From assembly GCF_014655595.1 (NCBI RefSeq), contig NZ_BNBL01000001.1:784310-848309 (forward strand): a stretch of 64,000 nt of DNA, read 5' to 3'. The notes below the pieces were generated by a model. That model did not search any database. It saw only the letters and a program-made list of their open reading frames with translations, and was not told the origin of the DNA. The position numbers and the translations under genes were made by a program. Of the stretch, positions 45,861 through 55,481 are shown piece by piece (positions within the stretch are counted from its first letter, which is position 1; every line of letters begins with the position of its first letter). This DNA is from Streptomyces griseocarneus (lineage in GTDB: Bacteria > Actinomycetota > Actinomycetes > Streptomycetales > Streptomycetaceae).

Positions 45861-46754
45861 TCAGCTGTTCCAGATGCCGGTGATGTCCTTGGCGTTCGCG
45901 GCGTTTCCGGCGTGGGGCAGGCCGTGCATCGTCTCGAGCGTGCGCAGCACGTCGTAGTGGTTGTACGTGGTGGCGGAGGTGGCGCCGGCCTTGACCTGCT
46001 GGCCGTAGAGGACGGTGGGGATGCGGTTGCCGCTGAGGCGGTTGTCCTCGTCGAAGGTGATCAGCAGCAGGCTGTTGTGGGTCTTGGCCCAGTCGGCGTA
46101 GCCCTTGAGGTTGTTCTTCAGCCAGGTGTCACCGGTGCCCACGGAACAGTCGTGCATGTCGTTGCACATGTTCGGTACGACGAAGGAGACCGCGGGCAGC
46201 GTGGCGTAGTCGCGGGGGAAGGCGCCGAAGGTGTGCGCGGTGCTGGTGGGAACGTTCTCGAAGCCGAACCACGGGTTGTGCTTCTGGCGGTACTTGCCGC
46301 TGCTGCAGGTGGTCGATCCCTCGGCGGGCAGCGATTCGTTGTAGCTGGCCCAGGTCTTGCCCTTGGCTATGAGCTCCGAGGCGAGGTTGGGCTCGTCGCT
46401 GAAGCCGGGTTCGACGCAGCTGTCGTCGGTGACGCCCTGGGTGTCGCCGGAGAACAGGGCGTAGTAGTTGGGCTGGCTGGGATGGGTCTCGGCGTACGAG
46501 GCGGTCAGGCTGGCGCCGCCCGCGGCGAGGGAGTTGATGTACGGCGCGCTGGAGCTGCCCATGACCTGGCTGTAGCCGTGGTTCTCGAACACGACGACCA
46601 CGACGTGGTCCGGCGTGGGGACGGCCGGGGCGGCCGCGGAGTCCGAGGCCCACAGGCCCAGGGACGTGGCGGCCAGCCCGAAGGCCGTGGCCAGGGCGAG
46701 GGAGTGGCGGCGGCGTGGACGGCGGGGGCTGTCGGAGCGGGCTGCGGCGGGCAC
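45861..46754 (-). CDS. Secreted phosphoesterase (AcpA/phospholipase C-like)
   Basis: This 297-residue enzyme has an export signal at residues 1-42 (SLALATAFGLAATSLGLWA) with Arg pairs upstream. The catalytic core opens with HVVVVVFENHGYSQVMG, where the Glu-Asn pair supplies metal ligands as in phosphoesterases of the acid phosphatase/phospholipase C superfamily. PSQPNYYALFSG holds the likely nucleophile region, and ITFDEDNR and a late NHYDVLRTLE complete the metal site. It starts at GTG 46754 after GGAGGATC. It heads the operon with the MFS and propeller genes. A candidate promoter with PHO-box-like repeats lies upstream. Confidence 0.88.
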   Translation of the reverse strand: MPAAARSDSPRRPRRRHSLALATAFGLAATSLGLWASDSAAAPAVPTPDHVVVVVFENHGYSQVMGSSSAPYINSLAAGGASLTASYAETHPSQPNYYALFSGDTQGVTDDSCVEPGFSDEPNLASELIAKGKTWASYNESLPAEGSTTCSSGKYRQKHNPWFGFENVPTSTAHTFGAFPRDYATLPAVSFVVPNMCNDMHDCSVGTGDTWLKNNLKGYADWAKTHNSLLLITFDEDNRLSGNRIPTVLYGQQVKAGATSATTYNHYDVLRTLETMHGLPHAGNAANAKDITGIWNS

Positions 46755-46804
46755 GAGATCCTCCGTGCGAGGGAAGTCGGTGGGGGCGCGCGGGGTGCGA
46801 TGGC

Positions 46805-46833
46805 AGCGTAGAGCGACCCGCGTGACATGTACA
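46805..46833 (-). promoter_or_regulatory. Candidate promoter of phosphoesterase operon with TCAC repeats
   Basis: On the minus strand TGTACA (46833-46828) is 17 bases from TACGCT (46810-46805). Two GTCAC units 22 bases apart flank or overlap the -35 box, which recalls the 11-base-spaced repeats bound by PhoP upstream of phosphate-controlled genes. The match to the PhoP consensus is partial. Confidence 0.35.
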
Positions 46834-46916
46834 CGACTTCAAAGTGACGGGTTGGGGAACGCCCGCCGAGCGGGAGACGACGCCGTGATCCGCGTGGCGC
46901 CGCGTCCGGTGTGGCC

Positions 46917-47231
46917 TCAGGCCGCGGGCAGGCCCAGGAGCGTGCGCGCCACCGTCTGCGGTGACTCGTCGCGCTCGCGGGCCAGCGCTATGACGGCCCG
47001 GCACGCCAGCTCGTTCACCCCGAAGCTGAGGGCCTCGGGAGAGACCCAGCGTGCCGCTTCCGCGCTCTTTTCGGCGTCGTTCTCGGCGCAGGCCGCCACA
47101 TAAACAGCCGCCGCCTCGAATAGATTGCGCTGCCGTGCCCGTCCGGAACCGGGACTCGCCGGCGGCCCCGGGGCGGGTGTCTGCCGCGCCTCTTCGACAC
47201 GCCTGCGAAGTTTCTCGAACACGCGGATCAC
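46917..47231 (-). CDS. Hypothetical protein, small helical
   Basis: This is read as 104 residues from GTG 47231, preceded by GGGGGCAG. It starts VIRVFEKLRRRVEEARQ, has a Pro/Gly linker and then a helical C-terminal half (NLFEAAAVYVAACAENDAE, VNELACRAVIALARERDE). I do not recognise a family. Codon use is typical of the genome. It could be a small regulatory or structural protein. The reading as a gene is moderately supported. Confidence 0.5.
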   Translation of the reverse strand: MIRVFEKLRRRVEEARQTPAPGPPASPGSGRARQRNLFEAAAVYVAACAENDAEKSAEAARWVSPEALSFGVNELACRAVIALARERDESPQTVARTLLGLPAA

Positions 47232-47331
47232 CTGCCCCCATGAGCGGCATTTCCTGCGGTCGTTCAAGTGTTCCCGGTGGTAGTGGAGTTGAACCTCCGA
47301 CAAATGACGGGAAGCCGGCCGGTGCCCGGTG

Positions 47332-47760
47332 CTAGTCGGCGACCGCCGACACCGCCACCACCTTCTCGACGCGCACCCGGACGACCAGCTCACCGGGAAC
47401 GCCATTACGGGCCCCGTACTCCTCGGCGCGCTCCTTTCCCATGTACCGTCCGCCGATCGTCGTCGCCCACTTGCGGATCTCGCTCAGGTCGTCGTCGAGA
47501 TGCGCCCGCCCCTGCACGGTGACAAAGGCGTACGGCGGCTTGTCGTCGTCCACGCAGAGCGCGATCCGGCCGTCCTGCGCGAGATTGCGGCCCTTGACCG
47601 TTTTCTTGCCCGTGTTGAAGACGAGGTCGTCGCCGTCGAGAACGAACCAGATGGGGGCGATGTGCGGGCTGCCGTCGGGCCGCACCGTGGCGAGTTTGCC
47701 CGTACGGCCGTCCGCCGAGAGAAATTCCCGCCACTCTTCTTTGCTCATTTTCCGTGCCAT
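47332..47760 (-). CDS. PPOX-class F420-dependent oxidoreductase
   Basis: This 142-residue split-barrel flavin/F420-binding protein starts at ATG 47760 after AGGATGGGG. It shows GKLATVRPDGSPHIAPIWFV near residue 22 and a middle KTVKGRNLAQDGRIALCVDD, both typical of the pyridoxamine-phosphate-oxidase-like family B found in actinobacteria. These proteins reduce small molecules with F420. The substrate is unknown. It is divergent from the roadblock gene. Confidence 0.88.
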   Translation of the reverse strand: MARKMSKEEWREFLSADGRTGKLATVRPDGSPHIAPIWFVLDGDDLVFNTGKKTVKGRNLAQDGRIALCVDDDKPPYAFVTVQGRAHLDDDLSEIRKWATTIGGRYMGKERAEEYGARNGVPGELVVRVRVEKVVAVSAVAD

Positions 47761-47884
47761 GTCCCCATCCTGTGCCAACTGGCGCACAGACGCGTGCCGA
47801 CGGGCCGGGCGGGTTGCCGGGAGCACTGAGGTGAGCGAGGCTTGCACGGCACTTACGGGGAATTGCGGAACGGGGAGGCGGGGC

Positions 47885-48298
47885 ATGTCGATCGGCAGGG
47901 AACTCGACTCGATGCTGGACGGTCTGACGGAGCGCGTGGGCGAAATACGACACGCCCTGGTGCTGTCCGACGACGGGCTGGTGACGGGGGCGAGCGCGAG
48001 CCTGGAGAGGTCGGACGCCGAGCGTCTGGCGGCCGTGGCGTCGGGGTTGCACAGCCTCGCCAAGGGCACGGGCCGCCAGTTCCGGGCGGGCCGGGTGCGG
48101 CAGACGATGGTCGAATTCGACGGCGGCGTGCTGTTCGTGACCGCCGCCGGCGAGGACAGCTGCCTGTGCGTCCTCGGCGGCGCCGACGCCGACATCGGCC
48201 GCATCGGTTACGAGATGACGCTGCTGGTCAACCGCATCGACGGGCGGGCGGAGGACGGCGGGCCGGAGGAGCGGGCCGGGAGTTATCCACAGGCCTGA
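47885..48298 (+). CDS. Roadblock/LC7 domain protein
   Basis: This 137-residue protein starts at ATG 47885 after GGGGAGG. It covers one roadblock/LC7 domain: LDGLTERVGEIRHALVLSDDGLVTG near the start, then ERLAAVASGLHSLAKG and a strand-rich end (TMVEFDGGVLFVTAAGE). In Streptomyces such proteins are usually part of conservons (CvnA-D) and control small GTPases. Here no histidine kinase or GTPase gene is adjacent, so it is a solo copy. Confidence 0.9.
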   Translation: MSIGRELDSMLDGLTERVGEIRHALVLSDDGLVTGASASLERSDAERLAAVASGLHSLAKGTGRQFRAGRVRQTMVEFDGGVLFVTAAGEDSCLCVLGGADADIGRIGYEMTLLVNRIDGRAEDGGPEERAGSYPQA

Positions 48299-48364
48299 CG
48301 CGCTGTCGTACCCGCACGCTACCTTCGTCACTGTCAGTAATCGACTGATGGTGGGGAGGACGTC

Positions 48365-49282
48365 ATGACGGTACGACAGGAGCAGGACCGGCACGTCGCC
48401 GAGGAGACGGTGCCGCCGACGCGTGCGGCCAGGGAGCTGGAGCTGAAGCCCCGGGAGTTCGAACTGGCCGTCCAGCTGGGGGAGGTGCGCACCGTCGCCG
48501 CGGGGCCGGGCGGGCGGCGGCGGGTGCCACGGCAGGAGATCGAACGCCACCGCTCCGCCGAGGGATTCCCCAAGGCGCTGCGCACCCGGCTGTGGGTCGT
48601 GGGCACCACGGAGGGAGCCGAGCTCCTGGGCATCGGCCCCGCACGCTTCGCCCGCCTCGCCCGGGGCGGCTGCTTCGCCCCGGTGCGCTTCTACGTCAAC
48701 CGTTACCGCGTCGTCGTCTGGTCCTACCTGGCCTCGGACCTCGCGGACTTCGCCGACGGCAACCCCGAGATGCTGACCGGCCGCACGCCCGCCCTGCTGA
48801 AGGCCGCCCTCGAGAAGCATCCCGACCGGCGCGCCCGCGGCTGGCGCGCCCGCCGGATCGACCAGCTGACGGCCCAGGCCGGCGATCCATGGGAACGGGC
48901 AGCGGTGCCCGCCGCCGTGCTGGACCCCGGCGAACTGGCCCGGGCGGTGCCCGACCCGGACGAGCGGGCCCACCTGTGCGCGCTGCGCCCGGCGCTCCTC
49001 CCGTCACGCCCGGACGCCACGGCCGCGCGCGAGGTCGTCGACGAACTGCTGCTGGCGGAGGACCCGGACGAGATCGAGTGGTACCGCCACTGTCTGGCCG
49101 CGGCGCTGGCCCGGGCCCGTGCCGCTCGGCCGGCACCCGGCCTCGACCGGCCCCCTGCCGCCTCGCCGCCGCCCCCTGCCGGGGAGTGGAAGCCACCGGC
49201 GGCGGACGGCGAACGGGCGGGCGAACGGGCGCGGCCGTCGCGATGGTGTGCGTGGCTGCGGCGGAGGAAACAGCGGGAGTGA
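48365..49282 (+). CDS. DUF6397 family protein
   Basis: This 305-residue protein starts at ATG 48365 after GGGGAGGA. The N-terminal 60 residues look like a DNA-binding module (LKPREFELAVQLGEVRTV). A second similar module follows near residue 80 (TEGAELLGIGPARFARLARGGC). The C-terminal 60 residues are Pro-rich and basic. It is conserved in Streptomyces under the name DUF6397, function unknown. The two helix-turn-helix-like modules suggest a regulator, which is inference. It converges on the thioesterase gene. Confidence 0.8.
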   Translation: MTVRQEQDRHVAEETVPPTRAARELELKPREFELAVQLGEVRTVAAGPGGRRRVPRQEIERHRSAEGFPKALRTRLWVVGTTEGAELLGIGPARFARLARGGCFAPVRFYVNRYRVVVWSYLASDLADFADGNPEMLTGRTPALLKAALEKHPDRRARGWRARRIDQLTAQAGDPWERAAVPAAVLDPGELARAVPDPDERAHLCALRPALLPSRPDATAAREVVDELLLAEDPDEIEWYRHCLAAALARARAARPAPGLDRPPAASPPPPAGEWKPPAADGERAGERARPSRWCAWLRRRKQRE

Positions 49283-49294
49283 ACGGCCGGTCGC

Positions 49295-50158
49295 TCAGCC
49301 GGTCCTGCGAAAGAGCCCTTCCTGCATCACCGATGCCAGGAGCCTGCCCGCGCGGTCGAAGATCAGGCCGCGGGCCAGGCCCCGGGCGCCGGTGGCGATG
49401 GGTGACTCCTGCTGGTACAGAAACCACTCGTCCGCGCGGAAGGTCCGGTGGAACCACATGGCGTGGTCCAGCGACGCCATGTCGAAGCCCCGCGGCCCCC
49501 ACAGCGGCTCGACCGGCAGGCGCACCGCGTCGAGCAGCGTCATGTCGCTGGCGTAGGTGATCGCGCAGGTGTGCACGAGCGGGTCCTCGCCGAGCGGGCC
49601 CACCGCGCGCATCCACACCGCGCTGCGCGGCTCGGCCTCCCGCAGTTCCTCAGGAGTCCAGCGCAGCCGGTCCACATAGCGGATGTCGAAGGTCATGCGG
49701 CGCTCCATGCGCTCCAGCGCCTGGGGCAGCTCGCCCAGCCGGTCGCGGATCTCGTCCGCGAGCCGGGGCAGCTTCTCCGGCTCCGGCACGTCCGGCATCG
49801 GCACCTGATGCTCGAAGCCCGGCTCGCTCCGATGGAAGGAGGCGGTGAGGTTGAAGATCGTACGGCCCTCCTGGACGGCCACCACCCGCCGCGTGGTGAA
49901 GGACCGCCCGTCGCGCACCCGCTCCACCTGGTACACGATCGGCACGCCCGGCCGCCCCGGGCGCAGGAAGTACGCGTGCAGCGAGTGGACCGGGCGGTCC
50001 CCGTCCGTGGTCCGCCCGGCCGCCACCAGTGCCTGGCCGGCCACCTGGCCGCCGAAGACGCGCTGGAGCGACTCGTCCGGGCTGCGGCCCCGGAAGATGT
50101 TCAGGTCGATCCGCTCCAGGTCGAGCAGGCCCACCAGACGGTCGGCGGGACTCGTCAT
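49295..50158 (-). CDS. tesB: Acyl-CoA thioesterase II
   Basis: This 287-residue double-hotdog enzyme hydrolyses acyl-CoA to fatty acid and CoA. It shows RVFGGQVAGQALVAAGRT near residue 35, VHSLHAYFLRPG near residue 60 and a C-terminal hotdog with FDMASLDHAMWFHR, which supplies the active-site Asp region. I chose ATG 50158 (MTSPADR) because of the nearby GGAGGAG; GTG 50164 is possible. It lies 49 bases after the helicase gene and may be co-transcribed with it. Confidence 0.93.
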   Translation of the reverse strand: MTSPADRLVGLLDLERIDLNIFRGRSPDESLQRVFGGQVAGQALVAAGRTTDGDRPVHSLHAYFLRPGRPGVPIVYQVERVRDGRSFTTRRVVAVQEGRTIFNLTASFHRSEPGFEHQVPMPDVPEPEKLPRLADEIRDRLGELPQALERMERRMTFDIRYVDRLRWTPEELREAEPRSAVWMRAVGPLGEDPLVHTCAITYASDMTLLDAVRLPVEPLWGPRGFDMASLDHAMWFHRTFRADEWFLYQQESPIATGARGLARGLIFDRAGRLLASVMQEGLFRRTG

Positions 50159-50207
50159 CGCCACTCCTCCTCGGCCGGGGCCCGTGCCCGGGCCCGCGAG
50201 TGGGAGG

Positions 50208-52721
50208 CTACAGCTGACCGACGTCCATGACCCGCACCACCGCGCGGCCTTCCTCGTCGGACGCCGCGAGGTCCACCTCGGCGGTGATGCCCCAGTCGTG
50301 GTCGCCGTTGGGGTCGGCGAACGTCTGCCGGACCCGCCAGAGCCCGTCCTCCGGGCGCTCCTCGATGCGCAGCAGCTTCGGGCCGCGCGCGTCGGGGCCG
50401 GTGCCCAGCTCCTCGTACTCGTCCCAGTAGGCGTCCATCGCCTCGCCCCAGCGCTCCTCGTCCCAGCCGGACTCGGCGTCCATCTCGCCCAGCTCGGCGA
50501 CCTTGTCCAGGGCGGCCAGCTCCACCCGGCGGAAGAGGGCGTTGCGCACCAGCACCCGGAAGGCCCGGGCGTTCGCGGTGACCGGCTTGACCTGGTCGGC
50601 GCGCTCCTGCGCCTCCTCCGCCGTCTCGTCCTCGGGGTTCGCCAGCTGCTCCCACTCGTCCAGCAGGCTGGAGTCGACCTGGCGCACCATCTCGCCCAGC
50701 CAGGCGATCAGGTCCTCGAAGTCGTCGGACTTCAGGTCGTCCGGCACGGTGTGGTCCAGCGCCTTGTACGCGCTCGCCAGGTACCGCAGCACGATGCCCT
50801 CGGTGCGGGCGAGGTCGTAGTGGGAGGTGAACTCCGTGAAGGTCATGGCCCGCTCGTACATGTCGCGGATGACCGACTTCGGCGACAGCGGGTGGTCGCC
50901 GACCCACGGGTGGCTCTTGCGGTAGACGTCGTAGGCGTGGGTGAGCAGCTCCTCCAGGGGCTTGGGGTAGGTGACGTCCATGAGCCGCTCCATGCGGTCC
51001 TCGTACTCGACGCCGTCCGCCTTCATCGCCGCGACCGCCTCGCCGCGCGCCTTGTTCTGCTGGGCGGCCAGGATCTGGCGCGGGTCGTCCAGGGTGGACT
51101 CGACCACGGAGACCAGGTCCAGCGCGTAGGACGGCGACTCGGGGTCGAGGAGCTCGAAGGAGGCGAGCGCGAAGGTCGACAGCGGCTGGTTGAGCGCGAA
51201 GTCCGCCTGCAGGTCGACCGTCAGCCGGACGATGCGGCCCTCGGCGTCCGGCTCCTCGAGCCGCTCGACCACGCCGCCGTCCAGCAGCGAGCGGTAGATG
51301 GCGATGGCCCGGCGGATGTGCCGCAGCTGGTTCTTGCGCGGCTCGTGGTTGTCCTCCAGCAGCCGGCGCATCGCGTCGAAGGCGTTGCCGGGCCGCGCGA
51401 TGACCGCCAGCAGCATCGCGTGGGTGACCCGGAAGCGGGAGGTGAGCTGCTCGGGCTCGGCGGCGATGAGCTTCTCGAAGGTGCTCTCGGTCCAGCCCAC
51501 GAAGCCCTCGGGGGCCTTCTTGCGGACCACCTTGCGGCGCTTCTTCGGGTCGTCGCCCGCCTTGGCCAGCGCCTTCTCGTTCTCGATGACGTGGTCGGGC
51601 GCCTGGGCCACGACGAATCCGGCCGTGTCGAAGCCGGCCCGCCCGGCCCGCCCCGCGATCTGGTGGAACTCCCGCGCGCGCAGCGTCCGCACACGCTGGC
51701 CGTCGTACTTGGTCAGGGCCGTGAAGAGCACCGTGCGGATCGGCACGTTGACGCCGACGCCGAGTGTGTCCGTACCGCAGATGACCTTCAGCAGACCGGC
51801 CTGGGCCAGCCGCTCCACCAGTCGCCGGTACTTGGGCAGCATTCCGGCGTGGTGCACGCCGATGCCGTGGCGGACGAAGCGGGAGAGGTTCCGGCCGAAC
51901 TTGGTGGTGAAGCGGAAGTTGCCGATCAGCTTGGCGATCTCGTCCTTCTCCTCGCGCGAGCACATGTTGATGCTCATCAGCGCCTGGGCCCGCTCGACGG
52001 CGGCGGCCTGGGTGAAGTGGACGATGTACACCGGCGCCTGGTGAGTGTGGAGGAGCTCGGTCAGGGTCTCGGTGAGCGGCGTCGCGCGGTACTCGTACGA
52101 CAGCGGAACGGGCCGCGTCGCCGAGCGCACCACCGCGGTGGGCCGTCCGGTGCGCCGGTTGAGGTCGTCCTCGAAGCGGGAGACGTCGCCGAGCGTCGCG
52201 GACATCAGGATGAACTGCGCCTGCGGCAGCTCCAGCAGCGGGATCTGCCACGCCCAGCCACGGTCCGGCTCGGCGTAGAAGTGGAACTCGTCCATCACGA
52301 CCTGGCCGATGTCGGCGTCCTTGCCGTCGCGCAGGGCGATGGAGGCGAGCACCTCGGCGGTGCAGCAGATGACGGGGGCGTCGGCGTTGACCGAGGCGTC
52401 GCCCGTGAGCATGCCGACGTTCTCCGTGCCGAAGATCTTGCACAGGTCGAAGAACTTCTCCGAGACCAGTGCCTTGATGGGCGCGGTGTAGAAGGTCACC
52501 TGGTCGTTGGCGAGCGCGGTGAAGTGCGCGCCGGCCGCCACGAGGCTCTTGCCCGATCCCGTCGGCGTCGAAAGGATCACGTTCGCGCCGGAGACCACCT
52601 CGATCAGCGCCTCCTCCTGAGCGGGGTAGAGCGTGATGCCCCGCTCCTCGGCCCAGGTCGAGAACGCCTCGAAGAGGGCATCGGGGTCGGCATGGCTCGG
52701 CATCTGATCGATAAGGGTCAC
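50208..52721 (-). CDS. Ski2-like DEAD/DEAH RNA helicase (DUF3516 C-terminus)
   Basis: This 837-residue helicase has motif I STPTGSGKSLV near residue 50, motif II VVMDEFHFY, motif III MSATLGD and motif VI QIAGRAGRAGFD. The C-terminal DUF3516 part of about 400 residues is helical. I chose GTG 52721 because homologues begin (M/V)TLIDQ and GGGGGT precedes it. The Ski2 likeness suggests RNA unwinding and turnover. Confidence 0.92.
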   Translation of the reverse strand: MTLIDQMPSHADPDALFEAFSTWAEERGITLYPAQEEALIEVVSGANVILSTPTGSGKSLVAAGAHFTALANDQVTFYTAPIKALVSEKFFDLCKIFGTENVGMLTGDASVNADAPVICCTAEVLASIALRDGKDADIGQVVMDEFHFYAEPDRGWAWQIPLLELPQAQFILMSATLGDVSRFEDDLNRRTGRPTAVVRSATRPVPLSYEYRATPLTETLTELLHTHQAPVYIVHFTQAAAVERAQALMSINMCSREEKDEIAKLIGNFRFTTKFGRNLSRFVRHGIGVHHAGMLPKYRRLVERLAQAGLLKVICGTDTLGVGVNVPIRTVLFTALTKYDGQRVRTLRAREFHQIAGRAGRAGFDTAGFVVAQAPDHVIENEKALAKAGDDPKKRRKVVRKKAPEGFVGWTESTFEKLIAAEPEQLTSRFRVTHAMLLAVIARPGNAFDAMRRLLEDNHEPRKNQLRHIRRAIAIYRSLLDGGVVERLEEPDAEGRIVRLTVDLQADFALNQPLSTFALASFELLDPESPSYALDLVSVVESTLDDPRQILAAQQNKARGEAVAAMKADGVEYEDRMERLMDVTYPKPLEELLTHAYDVYRKSHPWVGDHPLSPKSVIRDMYERAMTFTEFTSHYDLARTEGIVLRYLASAYKALDHTVPDDLKSDDFEDLIAWLGEMVRQVDSSLLDEWEQLANPEDETAEEAQERADQVKPVTANARAFRVLVRNALFRRVELAALDKVAELGEMDAESGWDEERWGEAMDAYWDEYEELGTGPDARGPKLLRIEERPEDGLWRVRQTFADPNGDHDWGITAEVDLAASDEEGRAVVRVMDVGQL

Positions 52722-52854
52722 ACCCCCATACTGCCTGGCCTCCGGCCGGATCAGGGAACCGGCCGGTCGAACGATGATCATCCGAGCGTTACGCTGAGTG
52801 GCCGACATGGCGTCAGGACGGCCGGACGCCTGAGGACCAAGGGGTGGAACGACC

Positions 52855-53646
52855 ATGATGGGACCGGCGCACTCACTCTCCGGGGCGGCAGCCTGGCTGG
52901 GGGTGGGAGCCGCCGCGGCGGGCATCGGCCACCCGATGCCCTGGCCCGTGCTCGTCGTCGGAGCCCTGATCTGCGCCGGTGCGGCGCTCGCCCCCGACCT
53001 CGATCACAAGTCGGCGACGATATCGCGCGCCTTCGGCCCGCTCTCCCGGATCCTGTGCGGGATCATCGACCACCTCTCGCACGCGGTGTACAAGGCCACC
53101 AGGGCCAAGGGCGACCCGCGCCGCAACGGCGGCCACCGCACCCTGACCCACACCGCGCTGTGGGCCGTGCTGATCGGGGCCGGAGCCTCGGCGCTGGCGG
53201 TGACCGGCGACCGCTGGGCCGTGCTCGGCATCCTCTTCGTCCACATGGTGCTCGCCGTCGAGGGGCTTCTGTGGCGGGCGGCCCGGACCTCCAGCGACGT
53301 CCTGGTCTGGCTGCTGGGCGCGACCAGCGCGTGGATCCTCGCCGGGATCCTGGACCGGCCGGGCAACGGCTCCTCGTGGTTGTTCTCCGGACCCGGCCAG
53401 GAGTATCTGTGGCTGGGCCTGCCGATAGTCCTCGGCGCGCTGGTGCACGACATCGGGGACGCCCTGACCGTCTCGGGCTGCCCGATCCTGTGGCCGCTGC
53501 CCATCGCCCGCAAGCGGTGGTATCCGCTCGGGCCGCCCAAGGCCATGCGGTTCCGGGCGGGCAGCCGGGTGGAGGTGAAGGTGCTGATGCCGGCGTTCAT
53601 GCTGCTCGGCGGTGTCAGCGGGCTCGGGGCCCTGGACCTCATCTGA
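52855..53646 (+). CDS. Membrane-bound metal-dependent hydrolase (YdjM/DUF457 type)
   Basis: This 263-residue protein starts at ATG 52855 or ATG 52858. It has about five membrane segments. The metal-site motifs of the family are present: PAHSLSGAAAW near the start, APDLDHKSATISRAFGP near residue 43 and GGHRTLTHTALW near residue 85. Members are membrane proteins of unclear substrate, some DNA-damage regulated. It is divergent from the helicase gene. Confidence 0.85.
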   Translation: MMGPAHSLSGAAAWLGVGAAAAGIGHPMPWPVLVVGALICAGAALAPDLDHKSATISRAFGPLSRILCGIIDHLSHAVYKATRAKGDPRRNGGHRTLTHTALWAVLIGAGASALAVTGDRWAVLGILFVHMVLAVEGLLWRAARTSSDVLVWLLGATSAWILAGILDRPGNGSSWLFSGPGQEYLWLGLPIVLGALVHDIGDALTVSGCPILWPLPIARKRWYPLGPPKAMRFRAGSRVEVKVLMPAFMLLGGVSGLGALDLI

Positions 53647-53699
53647 GGGCTCGTCCGAGGCCTCGTCCGAGGGCCGGGGGCCCCGCGCGACACTGGCGG

Positions 53700-55481
53700 C
53701 TACCGATGCCAGGAGCGCCACAGCGCCGCGTACGCCCCGCCCGCGGCGACCAGTTCGTCGTGGCTGCCCAGCTCGCTGACGCGGCCGTTCTCGGTCACCA
53801 CGATCACATCGGCGTCGTGCGCGGTGTGCAGCCGGTGGGCGATGGCCACGACCGTGCGGCCCTCCAGCACCTTCGCCAGCGACCGCTCCAGATGGCGGGC
53901 CGCCCGGGGGTCCAGCAGCGACGTCGCCTCGTCCAGGATCAGCGTGTGCGGATCCGCCAGGACGAGCCGCGCCAGCGCGATCTGCTGGGCCTGGGCCGGG
54001 GTGAGGGCGAGACCGCCGGAGCCGACCTCGGTGTCCAGGCCCTTCTCCAGCGCCCGCGCCCAGCCGTCCGCGTCCACCGCGGCCAGCGCCGACCACAGCT
54101 CCCCGTCGTCGGCGCCCGTCCGGGCGAGCAGCAGGTTGTCGCGCAGGGACCCAACGAAGACGTGGTGCTCCTGGTTGACCAGCGCCACATGACGGCGCAC
54201 GCGCTCGGCCGGCATCTTCGAGAGTTCGGCCCCGCCCAGGGTCACCGTGCCGGTGCGCGGCGCGTAGATCCCGGCCAGCAGCCGGCCCAGCGTCGACTTG
54301 CCCGCGCCCGACGGCCCGACCAGCGCCACGCGGGTGCCCGGCGGGACGTCGAGGGAGACGTCGTGCAGCACGTCGGCGCCCGCCAGGTAGCCGAAGCGCA
54401 CGTCCTGTGCCCGTACCTCGCGGCCCTCCGGGCGGACGCGGTCGTCCGCCGGCTCGGGCTCGATCTCGCGGATGCCCACCAGCCGCGCCAGGGACACCTG
54501 GGCGACCTGGAGCTCGTCGTACCAGCGCAGGATCAGCCCGAGCGGCTCGACCAGCATCTGCGCGAGCAGGGCGCCGGTCGTCAGCTCGCCGACCGACAGC
54601 CACCCCCGCAGCACGAACCACCCGCCCAGGAGCAGGACCGAGCCGAGCAACAGCGCGTGCGTACCGTTGATCACGGGGAAGAGGACCGAGCGCAGCCACA
54701 GGGTGTAGCGCTCCCACGCCGTCCATTCCGTGATCCGCCGGTCGGAGAGCGTCACCCGGCGCCTGCCCAGCCGGTGCGCCTCGATCGTCCGCCCGGCGTC
54801 CACGGTCTCGGCGAGCGCCGCGGCGACCGCCGCGTAGCCCGCGGCCTCGGAGCGGTAGGCGCCCGGCGCCCGCCGGAAGTACCAGCGGCAGCCGGCGATC
54901 AGCAGCGGGAGCGCGATCAGCACGCACAGCGCCAGCGGCGGGGCGGTCACCGTCAGCGCGCCCAGCAGCAGCCCCGCCCAGACGAAGCCGATCGCCAGCT
55001 GGGGCACGGCCTCCCTCATGGCCTCGGCCAGGCGGTCGACGTCCGTGGTGATCCGCGACAGCAGATCGCCGGTCCCGGCCCGTTCCAGTACGCCCGGGGG
55101 CAGTGCCACCGACCGCACGAGGAAGTCCTCGCGCAGGTCGGCCAGCATCTGCTCGCCCAGGACCGCCCCGCGCAGCCGCACCATGCGGACGAACAGCGTC
55201 TGCACGGCCAGGGCGAGGGCGAAGAGCGAGAGCGTCCGGCCGAGACCGACCTCCCGCGAGCCCGCCGAGAGGTCCTCGACCAGCTCGCCCAGCAGGTACG
55301 GGCCGACCATCGAGGCCGTCACCGCGACCGCGTTCACCACCACCAGCACGGTGAAGGCCCTACGGTGCCTGCGCAGCAGGTCGCGCACGTAGGCGCGGAC
55401 GGTGGCCGGTCCGCCGACCGGCAGGGTCGTCGCGGACTCCGGTGCCGCCGGGTCGTACGCCGGTGGCGCGACTCCGATCAT
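53700..55481 (-). CDS. ABC exporter half-transporter with degenerate signature motif
   Basis: This 593-residue type I exporter half has six membrane helices at about residues 40-320. The ATPase has intact Walker A GPSGAGKST near residue 386 and Walker B TLILDEATSLLDP near residue 512. The signature is LTPAQAQQIALA instead of LSGGQ, near residue 492. Its partner gene, just upstream, has the reverse pattern. I infer an asymmetric heterodimer with one working ATP site. ATG 55481 is the third of three 17-base repeat copies at the gene junction. The exported substrate is unknown. Confidence 0.92.
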   Translation of the reverse strand: MIGVAPPAYDPAAPESATTLPVGGPATVRAYVRDLLRRHRRAFTVLVVVNAVAVTASMVGPYLLGELVEDLSAGSREVGLGRTLSLFALALAVQTLFVRMVRLRGAVLGEQMLADLREDFLVRSVALPPGVLERAGTGDLLSRITTDVDRLAEAMREAVPQLAIGFVWAGLLLGALTVTAPPLALCVLIALPLLIAGCRWYFRRAPGAYRSEAAGYAAVAAALAETVDAGRTIEAHRLGRRRVTLSDRRITEWTAWERYTLWLRSVLFPVINGTHALLLGSVLLLGGWFVLRGWLSVGELTTGALLAQMLVEPLGLILRWYDELQVAQVSLARLVGIREIEPEPADDRVRPEGREVRAQDVRFGYLAGADVLHDVSLDVPPGTRVALVGPSGAGKSTLGRLLAGIYAPRTGTVTLGGAELSKMPAERVRRHVALVNQEHHVFVGSLRDNLLLARTGADDGELWSALAAVDADGWARALEKGLDTEVGSGGLALTPAQAQQIALARLVLADPHTLILDEATSLLDPRAARHLERSLAKVLEGRTVVAIAHRLHTAHDADVIVVTENGRVSELGSHDELVAAGGAYAALWRSWHR

